From Triops longicaudatus (taxonomy: Eukaryota; Arthropoda; Branchiopoda; Notostraca; Triopsidae): a DNA stretch of 64,000 bases. The notes beneath the pieces were generated by a model, which did not search any database, was not told the DNA's origin, and saw nothing but the letters and a program-made list of their open reading frames with translations. Made by a program: the position numbers and the translations under genes. Of the stretch, positions 12,901 to 26,400 are shown piece by piece. Numbering within the stretch: position 1 is the first letter of the stretch; every line of letters starts with the position of its first letter. Location of the stretch: the NCBI GenBank assembly GCA_022885665.1, contig JAGQDJ010000001.1, positions 434,001 through 498,000 of the forward strand, given 5' to 3'.

Positions 12901-15900
12901 TCCCAGTGTCTTCCTTTTGTTTTCTCTCAAGCAACCCTAAATCCATGCGAAACAGCAGCCAATAGATTTCAATAAAAACTCTGAAAGGGCATTTATTTCT
13001 TCAACACGCACGAACCCAACAAGGAAAAGCTTTAACACAATAAAACAATAATTGGAGTAGCAAATGCACACAGAAGGACCTGTGAAAAAAATAGAAATAT
13101 CAATCGTCAACTAAAATACTTGTGTTGAATTTCACTTATATACCATCCAATCCTTATATCGCCTCTTCGCTTACCCATAAAATCCACGGAGAACCTTTTA
13201 AATTACTGTTCAGGGAGTTAGTCTCGACCTACAAGGTAGCTATCCACCACCCAAGAAATAACGCCATCTAATCATAAGAATTTCCGTGGAGACAGCGGGA
13301 TATTTCTGTTGTTTTCCGTTTTGGTACTGGACCTATTAGGAAAGCTGAAGAAGAGATGTGACTAGCTATTGATCCAGGTATATCTTTGTGGCGAGGTAGC
13401 AGGTGCAACCCGGTTCAACTTAAAAGGAACGGAGAAAGAGAAAATGGGGCGTCCCAAACTTCCACCTCTACTCGCCCAGTACGTGACGCGGGGTTAATAC
13501 TGTACGTACCAGATATTACTGGAACGACAACCAGAAATTTACATTTGGAGAACTCACACCACCTTTTGTGCCCTTTTTTAACAAGTGTTGGTCCCCGAAT
13601 AACAATTCTGTACCACACCAAGTGGGGTCTTTCTTCTTGGAAACGAGCGGAAACGTGTGGATACGAAGCGGAAAGCTCGGACAACTCCCCTTGCCGTTGC
13701 ATTTTACGTAGCGTCAAATCCAATCCCTGGGCAGTTTCGCACTATCTGACAGATTGGTACTACTATTTCTTGTACTGGTCGCCAGTAGGGTGCAGCGAGG
13801 AGTCACGTCAATGTGCTCTATGTCCAGGACACCAACTTCAGATTGGCCATTTTGTGACTGCGAGTTTTATAACCCCTTTACCAAGCTTTCATAACTAAGC
13901 GAACACGCTAGTGTTTACTGTGGAGCATAAACAAACAACTTCAAAAGCGTACAAGCTTTTCAAAAGCGAGATTTGGTTCCTTTTATCACTCCTGCTCAAC
14001 TTCTGTCAATTGCTTGAGGCAACCCTTTAGACAACAGAAAAGCAATTAACCCTTTTTCTTGGCGTCTGTTCTCCTCTAAAGGTGCCAATACTTTACCTTC
14101 TCCTCTTTACAGCAACCATCAATGCCACACGCAGTGATTTATTCATCTCAAGAAGTGTATGCACAAGATTGCTGCTGCTGACCTCCCACCTCCGTCCTCC
14201 ACCAATCTTCGTCAATTAATCTCAACACCCTCTGCCCTCACCAAACCACCCTTTGCCTTCTATTCCATCCCATACCGGGTGGGAAGCATGGCTTTCCCCG
14301 TGCACAAACCGAAAACTGCCGATTCCAAACCCATTAATACCGCTTTGGGCCCACACTAACATCTGGTCCGGTTGATTGGCTCTTTCGCCGCAGAGGAATG
14401 TTATCGAAGTTGCGGCACGCCCATTATACCCCTCTCAATGCAAACAAAAACTAATTAGGAAATAAATGGGGGAGAGAATAGACTAGACAGCACACGAGCC
14501 TAAGTGAGATAGTTTACTCCGGAAGAAAAATCCCCCATCATTATTTTTTTGGGGAGAGAGGGAAAAGCAGGAGCCGGTTTTTTATACAAGAAAACAATTT
14601 TAGGGGCTTCCATGCTAAAAACGGTATACGCAACCCTCAGAGACTGGTATTTACGAAATCTCCAACTCGATAGCATTTAACTCCAGAATAAGGGCCATCA
14701 GTGCCATTAACTAATATTTACAATTCTTCCTTTAAGAAGACTAAATTACGAAACGTAAGTATATTAAACCCTAATACCAACATATAAATTTAAAAAAATA
14801 TCCCCTACAAATATACTTACTTACTACTGTCGTACTACATTTAAAGCAGAATGTTACTTTGTTGCATAGGTATTCATTAACAAACCAGGTCAAGTTCAAA
14901 GCAAAATACGATACAATTGAAACCGTACAAGTCAAAGCGAAATGCCAAATACAATCGATGCACTAGTCAACATGCAAGAAAAGACAAATCAATCATTTAG
15001 AAGTAAAATAAAGTAAAGAACGCGAGTCAAAAATAAATTACAAGTTATTTGACGTCACAATACGTACAAACGCAACGTAAGAAGTTCTTCGCAAGCCACT
15101 GTCATACTTTTCGCCCATGTTCTGTACAATGAACATAACAGACAAATACAAGCACAAAATACATCCATATACACAACACACATATACACGAAAATCAACA
15201 TTTAACACACAATTCATTTCGAGGTTTTCTTTCACTCTCCAAATGACACAACATTTTTATGGATCCTATTTTCTTCGAAGCATAACCTTCCATGCTAAGT
15301 CACCTCTCTCGACAAAAGATTAGCGAAAGTTCAAGGCCTTTGATATACGTCACGTTGTCAACATAGTAAGTATCCGTAAAACATCAGCTTCTTCTTTAGT
15401 TTAAACGATCAGTCCCATTACCATTTGCACACACAGGTTAGTTTACGAACTGTTTACACACGCAGTATTTTAATTTATTAGCTGCAATAAGCTGAGCAGT
15501 CCTTATAACTTGTCCTGCTAGTAACAACGAAACACTGTCGTCTCCCAGCCTTGGTTATCTCCCCCTGACGGAACTCGTACATACTACTAGCATTACATGT
15601 AAATACCAGTTCGTAGCAATTAACACTACTTATTCTTGCGACAGTTCACTGTTATTTTTGGAAAAGGTACTGATAATAGAGGTGAGATCGTCGTCTTTGT
15701 GCATAAGCTACCAGTTATGAGCGCCAGTTTCCTCGTTACTGAGAGAAGCAAACCATCTTATGGGACAGCTATCAGTTTGAGGGGGAAATACCAATTTCTT
15801 GAATTTTGTAAAAAAAATATCCCATTTTAAGAGTGCAGGAGGCACGCTAAATACCCTCAGCTCATTAACGGTTACACTGGCCAAAAAAGACAATGATTGA

Positions 15901-18900
15901 CCCTAATGACTATAGGCCATCTCCCGATTCACACCCACGCCCAATGAGGAACCTATCCGCAACGTTGCTTTCTTCAAATTCCGCAACCCACACCATAATT
16001 TTTTCTAGAAGTTCCCGTAATTACCTTCGAGAGCTCCTGCATAAACCTTAAAATATTATTTAAGGGAAAATCGCGAAGCATGGATTTTTGCTTCCCAAGA
16101 TTTCATGCTATCGGTCATCAACAGTCGCTTGTCGTATGAGCCGTCGTTTCATCTGACGGCTTCTGATAACTTCACGCTTATTTAAGGGAAGAGATCGAAG
16201 TTCAGAAACATGGAATTATTGAGATTTCTTATGTAATATTTACGGACGATCGGCTTTTCTCATCATCTTCTCGCTGTTGTGTGCAATCATTCATGAATGC
16301 CACATGTCACAATTCATGCTTAAAATAAAACGTCAATATTGGCGAATAACAAAAACAACTAATGCAATTACTTAAAATAAAGTTGTTTCGCGTACTAATT
16401 TTGACAATGGATAAATAGAGTTGTTAGAAGGTGCTTCCTTTATGGGGAAAAAATTTCTTTGGAAAAAACTGTTTCAACATTCGAAATTGTTTGAGCTAGC
16501 CTTAGAAGTGCAGCCACGTGTCAGGTTCACTTCCCGGAATAAGTAACGGTATTGAGCGTGTTAACGCCGGACTTTTTGCCAGCAAAAAATGGGACGGCAT
16601 ACTGAGCTCGGAGACAGACGCGAGTCCTGCGCTCCGTGATCCACTATGAAACCCATTCAAGCAATTCCCTCTGTTTCTCTATTCCGGGGAAATAAAAAAT
16701 AAGACCTTTCGTCCTCTGCACACAAAGTACACAAGTTAGTGGTTATAGAAAGAGCCTTGAAAAGCTCCAAGTCCACAGCGAACTTATTTCTTTCTGCCGT
16801 CCCTTCTTTTCTGTAGCCTTCTCCAGGGAAACTACATTTATACATTCCTAAATATCACTGAAGCGAAGCCAGGAGACAAGCTGAAGAGGCGGAGAGGGTG
16901 AAACTCCACAGGAGCCTAAAGCGTGAGCAAAGCGTAACAACAAAACTCGAAAATGTTAGGAGCATCTGCTCAGAGGGTTATTACGCCGGTATCATAGCGT
17001 GTCTCTTGAAAGATGCATGCACTAGCCCCACACAAGAGACACGTTCATCGGACGCCTTTGGTGTAATCAGGCGAAATGCTTTCACGAGTGTGCCCTGTAT
17101 ATTTATGTTGTCGCCCTTTATGATCATTACCATATGCGGAGGGACCGAACCCTCCAACAAAACTTTTGTCTTCCCTTTCTATTATCGAACTTTCTTCAGT
17201 CTTGTTGTCTCGTTCGTGGTAAGGAATTACGTGGACTTGGTCTCTCGTTTGCCTCGTAAAGCCCTGCCTAGCAAGAATAGACCCCTGCTCCTTACGGACT
17301 CACATTATGCTATGCGTGTGATCATGGGAATAGGGTGTACGGAAGTGTCCGTGGGAAATTTGTTACTTTGCGGAAGTCGGAGTTAACACAATCGCATCCT
17401 AAATGACAACGCGGGACGAAGAGCCGGCGTAGACGAACTGTGCAGACCTTGTTAATACGTCCTTCCACTGAATTGAAACCGTTTCCCCAAGGTCCATCAC
17501 GCTAGTTGCTGTTTAGCGAGTCTCAAGTTAGCGACTCGCACACCAAAGTAAGCCCTTTAGTAGCGAAGTTTGGATGAACCACGGTTTTCATCCTTGCTTG
17601 AGCACACCACTGCCAGAGAAGGGTAGGCGAGAGTAACGTAGTTTAGTGGATGTTAGGGAGAAGATGAATGGGCAAGCTTTGAGCCATGGAGTGTTATGTA
17701 AACGTTGGTACTTCTCCAAACGATGGAAGGTGGTATATGGATGTGCCATATTAAGAGCATTGTATGCTTGAAAGGCAAAGCCAAACTCTACCAAGGGTCT
17801 CTACAATCTACAAAAGCTTTTAGCGTTTTTAGAACCTCGTTAACATGCAATGCCCATCAAACGCTTTTTGCCTCCCTCCCTACGACGCCCTCTCTCTTCC
17901 GTGTCCATCGCATTTGGTGCATATTTTCTCGTGCACTGCTCCGTTCACCAGCTTTGCATAAAGGCATTCCTGGTAGACAAGAAAATACGAACAACGTAGG
18001 AAGCTGTACAACTCGTCCAGTACCGCTGAGTGCAACCAACCGTTGACATGAAAATAGCCGTTCTGTTATACTGTTTACAAACAGTTGTTTTTAACAAAAA
18101 TCTGAAGAAATTTAAATAAAGTTCACTTTTATTTTTAACAGGAATTATTAACTTAAGGTCCCAATTGTTTACTGCTGAACAAGTCCCCTGCGGCACTCAC
18201 AGGAAAAAGTATCCAGAAAGAGGAAAATGTGATTTTTTTTCTCGAAAGTTACATTTTTTGAAAAATTTCATTTTTCTTTGAAAATAAAATTTAGATCGAT
18301 TACAAGAAAGTTACCTTCACTGGAAACAATGCCAAAAAAAGGGAAATGAATTTGGTTACCGGTTTTAGTTCTAATTTTAACAAAAGGAAGGCTAACCAAT
18401 GAATAATACATTACTAAGGAACTGCCGACTGCAAAATGCCGCTTGTTGACTTTTACAAAGCTATATCTTTTATGAAATGGGAAAGGATACCACTTATTGC
18501 AGTTTCCTTGTGTTATCCCTTATTACTTACGGTATTGTACTATACCCTGGTTTAAATAAAACAATACTTGGATAAAACAAGACCGTTTTCGTAAAAGATT
18601 TGCGAAAAAATTATTTATTTTTGCAAAATACGTTTTGTTTTTAATATACAGTCACGTAACACTAAAAATAAGCGCAACAAGAGAATTATAAAATCTATGA
18701 AACACCGGTAATAGTAATAAAAAAATTGCCACACTTGTATACAGACAAAGCGAGGTGGAGGGCTTTCGGACCTCTTTTTGATTCAACTGGCTCTCTGAGC
18801 ACAGTAGAACACGTTAGCCAATGCACTGGTCCCCTTGCGGTTCATTCAAAACATTCCGGCTTTATTCTCCGAGGGAAAGGCAAGCTATACATTACTGATC

Positions 18901-21900
18901 ATTGCCCTTGTGTCATCTTAATTGGGCATCCGTCGATCGTATTCCTAGACCTCTTTCCTTCCTCGACCAGCTGAAGTGGACGAAGACAATAACAGTGCAA
19001 CGAAAACGTAATTACTTGCTCTTAGGCCAGGACAAAGAAAAGAATGATCTGTTTCCATTTTCGGTCATTACTGAGACACTTCTCCCTTCTTATTTCTGGT
19101 CTTTTAAGTTAATCGCCTCTTTCTCTAGTAAGTCTGACGCAATTTTTCGTAATGGCGGAATTCTTAAAGCTACACAAGAAACGATCATGTTTAATTTTTT
19201 GAAAAAAAGCTAATATGATAACCAGCTTTCTGCGTTAATCCCATGACCACAGATTTTTTTTTTAGAAATTACTAAGAATTTGGTTAGAGTGAAAAAAAAA
19301 TAGAAAAAAATAACATATAAAAGTTTTTTTTTACAGTGATAAAAACAAATTCTAATACTGATCCAAAAATTAGGTCAAAATATCAGTTTGTTCGAATTTA
19401 TATCCGTGAATACTCTACCATACGGACAAAAGCTTAAAATATGTTCTGTGAACGTAGTCGTTAAGTTGAGTAGGACGATGTAAAGGAACACCCCAGAAAT
19501 TATTTATTTATAGGATAATTATATATCTGCGTGGATCCGTAATCAAGTCAAGTTTACCTGACATGAACGCATCTTGAAGCGTGATTGTGAACGTATACGC
19601 CCAGTTTGACTATCGTTATGTTCTAACCTACCTATTCAGTTTGGAATTTTGGACGGAAATCGAATTTCACATTATTTGCCCTTTTACTTCCTTTCTCGCT
19701 AGCGATTCTTGAAGCTCTAAAAATTATTTGAAGTATATCAGTCGAGAAGAAAGAAGTCCAAGAAAGACGTCGCAGCCTACGGATTCTTGAGATTGAAGTG
19801 GAATTTCCTACAGAGACAAACGGAATCTCTCAAGCAGGACAAATTTGACGAATTGAAAACACAGGAATCCTGCTACACTACTGAGGCGGAAAAAAAAAAG
19901 ATCTCCGTGTTTTTCAGGGGAGGGAAATTGCGCTTTTCAATATCGTTGTCTCTTCCAGGGCAAAAGTCGCGGAATCTTTTAAGCGGCTTCCCTTTCATCA
20001 GTCCTAATAACTTGGATGCTTGACTTCCTTGGAGCTACAAAGAAGGAAATCCAAGTCAAACACCAATTAATAAGAAGTTAAGCTTCACAACAAAGCCTCA
20101 AACTTTCTTCCAGTCCCCCAAGAAAAGTTTAACGCAGCCTCTAAAAATTCTTCAACGGATCTCTATTTTAGCTATGAGTGCCTGTTTTATCAAACCTACT
20201 TTAAGGCATATATCGGACACTGTATGAAAGAAGTAAGCTTCTCTATAAAAGCAGTAAATTCAGTCGTTTTCATGCAAACGTGACGCGTCCAGGGAACGGA
20301 AATATTTCTAACAGCTTTTCGCCTATACAACAGCCGCCAGGAGTACAAATTGCAGTTGTGTTATGCGTTCCTGTGTTCCTAGGCTACGTATGAATTACAT
20401 CTATGGAATTCTTGTAATTGTAAGAATATTTTAGAGAAACCTTTCATCCGAATGAATATATCTATCCTATTTTCTGTGATTCTTTCTCGCCTTTTCTGTG
20501 TACAGTTAATTCTAAAGGAGTATAAGCCTATGTGCACTGACTAATAGACAACGTACTTCTTGTTCACATTACGTGACTTATTCGCAGATGGCTTCTGCCC
20601 GTGTACATACCCTCGACAATGTCATCGGAGTTGTGCTGTTTGTTGCTTGTTCGCCTTTCCCCCCATGTTTAAAGGAGACACGAGTTCGGATATGCAGTAC
20701 AATGATTAAGACATTGTCTTTTACTTATGTGCTTGTCGTTGGTAAAAAATTCACCTGTTGAGCAAGTGAGACACCGTGAAACTGCCAACGGACGATCTAG
20801 TTACGATCAGCTGCGGATTAGATGGTCGTTTGTTGCAGCCAAAGCAAACAAAAGACGGCTGTATCTGCCAGCAAGTGCTTTAATTGCCGTGTGCCTCAAA
20901 TTTACAATGGTAGCATAGTAAAAACTGTAACAAATCAAGTTTTTGTAAGGTTTATTATACAATTTTTACTGCCAGCTAACTGATAATTTGTGCACAAGCG
21001 TGGCATTTTCCAGGAAAAAAATGAATAAATAAATTGACATCTGTTTGTAATTAGCAAAGCACCTGATCCTCTTCCAAAATGAAACGAGGGACCTCTCTTC
21101 TACGTCTTCCTCTTTGCTTTTCCCTTTTCTCCTACATGAGCGCTGTTTTCACACCCAAGTTGATACAGGGGTGCAGGGGAATGCGCATGCAAAGAGCAAA
21201 CTTGTTAAGGAAGAACAAAGGCAAGCATTAATGCAATGCGACGCCGGAAATGGGCAAACCGACACTAGAGGGCAACGAAGAATACGGTTATCAATCTACA
21301 TTCACTGCAGCACAAGTACCAGGCAACTAGTATTTGCTGTACTGCTTACATTATAACTTGGGTATCGCTCTCTCCCCTCTCGCCATCCATCTTCATCCAT
21401 CAACCACTTGCTGAAAAACAGCGATAAATTTTAAATGTGAGAAGAAAAGCCCCAGTCGTCAATATTTCAGACCTCCTGCTCGGAACTCTATCGCTGTTGA
21501 AGGATCAAATTATCTTTCGTGGCTTTGGCAACGGAGCGATTACTGTAATCCTCTTTTCTTCACCCCATCCGCTTCCGCTAACACCATTCGATTACTGCCC
21601 TTCTTCAAATTTAATTTAGCATGTACCTGGGGCGAAGGGTCGTACTACGATCGTAACACTTAATGATCTGTAATCTTATTACACATATGAATCTAACCAA
21701 ATACGTACATAAGAAGAGAAAACAATACCAGGATCCACTGGATACAATGCTGGGAAATACCCGTAATTACGGGAAGTGTTACTTTAAATCTGGCAGAATT
21801 GCATTACCGTATTCGCTCTACTCAAGTGAGTAAGGCAATTATGGCAAATAAGAAACCAAAGATGCACAATCAAGGAGTGTACTATGCTGTAGAATATAGT

Positions 21901-23406
21901 GGAGCTGATTTCTGTGTGAAGTGTACTCGTGCTAAGACTTTTCGCCCCCACCTCCCCGGAAAAATAACGCAAATTTAGAAAAACAAAACTTAAAAATAAT
22001 AAAATAAATATTATTATGTAATAAAGTAAATACCTAAAACCAGTACTCCAAGAAGTCAAATTACTCAGCTTATTTATGAGAAGTTTAGTTACTTAATTCT
22101 AACTTCCGATTTGCGAACTCTGTGATGTGAAGGTTCTAAGCTTTACGACAAATAACGAATGTTTGAAGTTGCAGGACGGTAATTAGAGACGAACAAGAAA
22201 TCAAACAGAGAGAAGGCGATTTACTAAATTCAACGTGCCCAACTCCCATAGGACATTATTTTGTAAATTTGGTTGAAGGCAATACCTAAGTTTCAGCCCA
22301 AAACTAGTAAAATAATCGAATAAGCAACGCGAAAGTGCCTCCTACACACAATCTTGCTGCATGCTCCTCTTTCTCAACAATAATGAAGTCCCAAGCGTTA
22401 TTACACGAAGCTTTCTGTTTTTACCAAGTACCCGAAACCAAGTAGAGGACAAGTTTACCCAAATCAACTCAAGTTCCTGAATCTTCTCTTTGGCTACATG
22501 TCTCCATCACAGCCTTACAAGAGCATGTGCATTGCCTTAGTCATGGTCTTTTAGCACGCACTGTCAAAGCACAACTTTATTTTTGGAAGTTTCGCTAACT
22601 ATGTTTCGAAGTTCATGATAAGCCGTAATGGTCTTGAATCTGAAGCATTTATCTCCCGCATCCCCACCAACCAGCAGACAAGTTTGGTTGTCAAAGCCAA
22701 ATTCGGTACGTGTCCCAAGCCACAATTCCTCCTTGGACGAGACTTCGATTACAGAGAAATATTGTTCTTACACATGTAACTTGTGCCCATCGCTCAGCGC
22801 TGACCGTTTAGGCGACCAATTGCTGTTCACGAAACTTCCTCCCCAACTCCATAAACGAATACCACGAAAGGAAAAAAATGATTGAGAAAGAATTACTTTA
22901 TTGAGTGCTACGCAACGTTGTCTATGGTTCGAGTTTCCTGCTGTATCGATTGATAATCTAAGAGGGAGAGGGGAAATAGCTTTAAGATGGGAGGTATCAA
23001 ATTAGAAGTACGGCTGGGAAGCAAAGATTGCCCAGCAATACTTGCGGGGGCGGTGGAAGGAAAAGCTTGAGCTGAAACGAGTATCTTTGGAGTTAGGGTG
23101 GAATTCTAGTGACAAGTAGGCCTATTCCTGTTGAGCAGTGCAATCACTACGTTATCAACTGCGTCTGAGCTTCATATATTTCTAAAGTCAGACTTCTGTA
23201 AGGGTAACCCGCCGTTCTTTTTATTCTCGAATCTCTGATCAGTGAGGCATTGTCAATGCTTCCTGCGTTTCACCGGTCTCCCTCATATATTACATGTCTG
23301 ATGCAATCTCAATTTCGGATTTTTCGTAATTTCGATTATCGATCTACTTGCCCGACTGGCACGAGACTCAAGACGTTAATAACGGTGATTTTCTTTCTTT
23401 TCCTCT

Positions 23407-23441
<35 letters not shown>

Positions 23442-26400
23442 TGTCAGGCAGGCTCTCACGAGAAACGGCTGCTGAGTTTCTTGCTCGACAAATATAATGT
23501 CCTCGAGCGGCCCGTGGCCAATGAATCCGAACCAGTCACCATCAGTTTTGGATTGACTTTGCAGCAAATCATCGACGTGGTAAGTTTTGCGCTTTTCCAT
23601 TACAGATTTTTCATGCGCTTTTTTTGGCGCGCCTATTTGCCACATGGGAATATAAAAGAACCTTTCTATCTCTACAGGACGAGAAAAACCAGATTCTCAC
23701 CACAAACGCTTGGCTCAACATGGTAAGTTTTTTTGCCTGTGCTTTTTTTCCGCCCTTCCAAGTGTAGTTCTTTACCCAGCTTTCCTGCACTCGGTTGCTG
23801 TTCTATATGCCGAAATTTCCAACATCTGTCCCTTATTTCTCTTACAAATTGCATCTCCAGCTTCAATTTTAGTGCTGAATGCATTTTCATGTCCGAAAAA
23901 CAGGCCTAGTAGTAGACAAAATGTAATTATGTTTGAAAGTCTAATTAAGACACTCTCAGTGTCCCGAGAGTAATCTGCATAGTATTTACCCAGGGTTATC
24001 GATTTTTAAATTGTTTAAGACTAAAACAAAAGCCAATTTGCATCTTTTTTCTTCACAATGAGATGCAAATCTTTTTTCTCTTGTCGAGGAATAATAAGAC
24101 ATATCTATTATAACCTTGTCTCATTTCGTTCTCCTCTTGCTGTTCTTTCCGTTTCATCTCTTTTTTTCAACTCATAATTCCGTACTCTTTCACGTACGAA
24201 GGGGAATTTTAATCAGGCTCATTGGCTTACTTTTTTCCCCCCTTTCCATTCTTTGCTCCTTAACTTTGTTTTTCCGTGCTCAAATAACGGTGTCATGAAG
24301 GACTGGAATGACTACAACTTAAGATGGAATCCAGCTGATTTTGGGGGCGTCAAAGACGTGAGAATACCGCCACACAGGATCTGGAAGCCTGACGTACTCA
24401 TGTACAATAGGTACGGCCCATTTTAATTAAAAAGCAACTCCTTCCTCCCCAAACAGCAAAAGAACATCCAAAGAGACTCTCATAGGAAATACTAAGAAAA
24501 AATCCCTTCATATTTGTTTGAAGTGCTGACGAGGGCTTCGACGGCACGTACCCGACTAACGTGGTGGTACGTCATAACGGGAGTTGTAATTACGTGCCGC
24601 CCGGGATCTTGAAAAGCACCTGTAAAATTGATATCACCTGGTTTCCGTTCGACGATCAGCATTGCCGTATGAAATTTGGAAGCTGGACGTATGATGGATT
24701 TATGGTAAATACCAAGCTTATCAATATAGACAATAAAGTGTTAGAGTTGGCAGGTTGTGTTTAGCTGATGTGTTGTTTCTACATTCAACAGGTAGACTTG
24801 CTTCTGCGTTCGGAAGAAGGTGGCGACACAAGTACCTTTATCACCAACGGCGAATGGGATCTGATAGGTAGCCACCATAAGTTGCTTTTCAGTCGGGTTC
24901 AGTTACATTCGTCCCCTAGGAGTACCGGCCAAACGGAACGTCCAGTACTACACCTGCTGTCCTGAGCCGTATGTGGACATCACATTCACGGTGCACATCC
25001 GCCGCCGGACGCTCTACTATTTTTTCAACCTCATTGTTCCTTGCGTTCTCATCTCTTCCATGGCCCTTTTAGGCTTTACCCTGCCTCCTGACTCGGGGGA
25101 GAAACTCACCCTGGGTAAGTACCTTCCCGCACTTTCCTTCCTGTTGTCTCTTCTTCTTCCAACAATACTTCTGCTCTAAAACAAAAAATTTCTTCGCGTC
25201 CGCAAGACAGACACATTTTCGTTTTCTTCCCCGTTACCGCATTCACACGCGTTTTTTGCTCCTTTTTAAAACGAGGGCTCATAACCCCCAATGGGTCAAG
25301 TGATAGTATTTTAAAGAGCGACACAAACTTTTCCTGCCGTACGTAAGACATCTCATATTCATTGACTATCATCAGGCGTCAAAGTGCTCCTTTCTCTCAC
25401 CGTCTTCCTCAACTTGGTAGCTGAAAAGACACCCAGCACCTCGGAAGCCTTGCCTATCATAGGTATTAATCTCAAGAAACTGGTCCGAATACATTGTATT
25501 TTTTTACCGTAAACCTTCCACATACATATTCGTGATGTATTCCCGCCCCATTTCTCAGAACGTTTTTCATTCTATATTATTTAAACTTTTTCGAGAACCA
25601 TGCAAGGTCGACAAAAAAAACGCGCCACCGTACGTGGACCTTGTGTGACTACCAGTCTCTCACGTGCATGCCCAAGCCACGACCCCTTCTATTCGAAAAC
25701 ATCTTGTTGAAATTATCGCCGCTACTTTTGGCACAATGACGAATCCAAGAACAGAAGAGGACGCCGAGTCGGAGGCGATGGCCGAATAAATTTGGTTAAA
25801 AAATGAGACATATCGACGACGGTCTGTTTACACTGTGACAACGATCCTCCACACCTTTTGCCTTGCCCCTATTCTCCTTATTAAACGAAAGTTTTGAACA
25901 AAAACCAAAGTTTGCGTTTAAAACTTGGCTCATCGACACACTGCTCGCTACGGCGTAATTTTTCTTGACAAAGTTAAGATAAAACGAAGCACAAGAGTCT
26001 ACCTTTATTACAAAACCCGCCCACTTTTCCCCACAGGCGTCACCATCCTGCTCTCCCTGACGGTGTTTCTGAATTTGGTGGCCGAAACCCTGCCCCAAGT
26101 GTCTGACGCCATTCCACTTTTAGGTATTTTGCAAGATATCTCAAGCAAGCATCCCAAGATCCTTTTAGCCCCTCCCTAGTACTACAAAACGCCCCCAACT
26201 TTTTCTTACCTCATCTCTTTTGGATAGCATCGCGCTTTTTGCTTGTAAGCTCGCTTTTCTCTACCACCTGTGTTGTCAGCTCTGTTTGCGTTGTGTCGTG
26301 GAATGCCTGGTTAGGTTTGTTGCATGGTTCTCTAAGTGTTGTTAGAAAAAGAAACAGCTTGGTTGCTAAGCACACCTGCGGAACTTTTGGTTCAAACTTC

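Larger units (their letters stand above)
960..23451 (+). other. nAChR intron 1 (22.5 kb), no coding gene recognised
   Basis: Long intron running from a consensus donor to an acceptor (ggcag|GC). It holds an A19 run (982-1000), an AT-rich stretch around 6150-6700, a diverged tandem repeat near 12 kb and one copy of a 1.24 kb dispersed repeat. The longest open frames, 13386-13898 and 16898-17386 (plus strand), lack an ATG at the frame start and resemble no family I know. C exceeds G on the plus strand in many parts. I see no nested gene. Confidence 0.7.

Noticed and set aside
13386..13898. 170-codon plus-strand open frame in nAChR intron 1
   Set aside because: It has no ATG at the start, no recognised family and an overlapping minus-strand frame of 102 codons. 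A frame of this length is expected about once by chance in 64 kb of six-frame sequence.
16898..17386. 162-codon plus-strand open frame in nAChR intron 1
   Set aside because: It starts with GTG, has no homology I recognise and no splice-site support.
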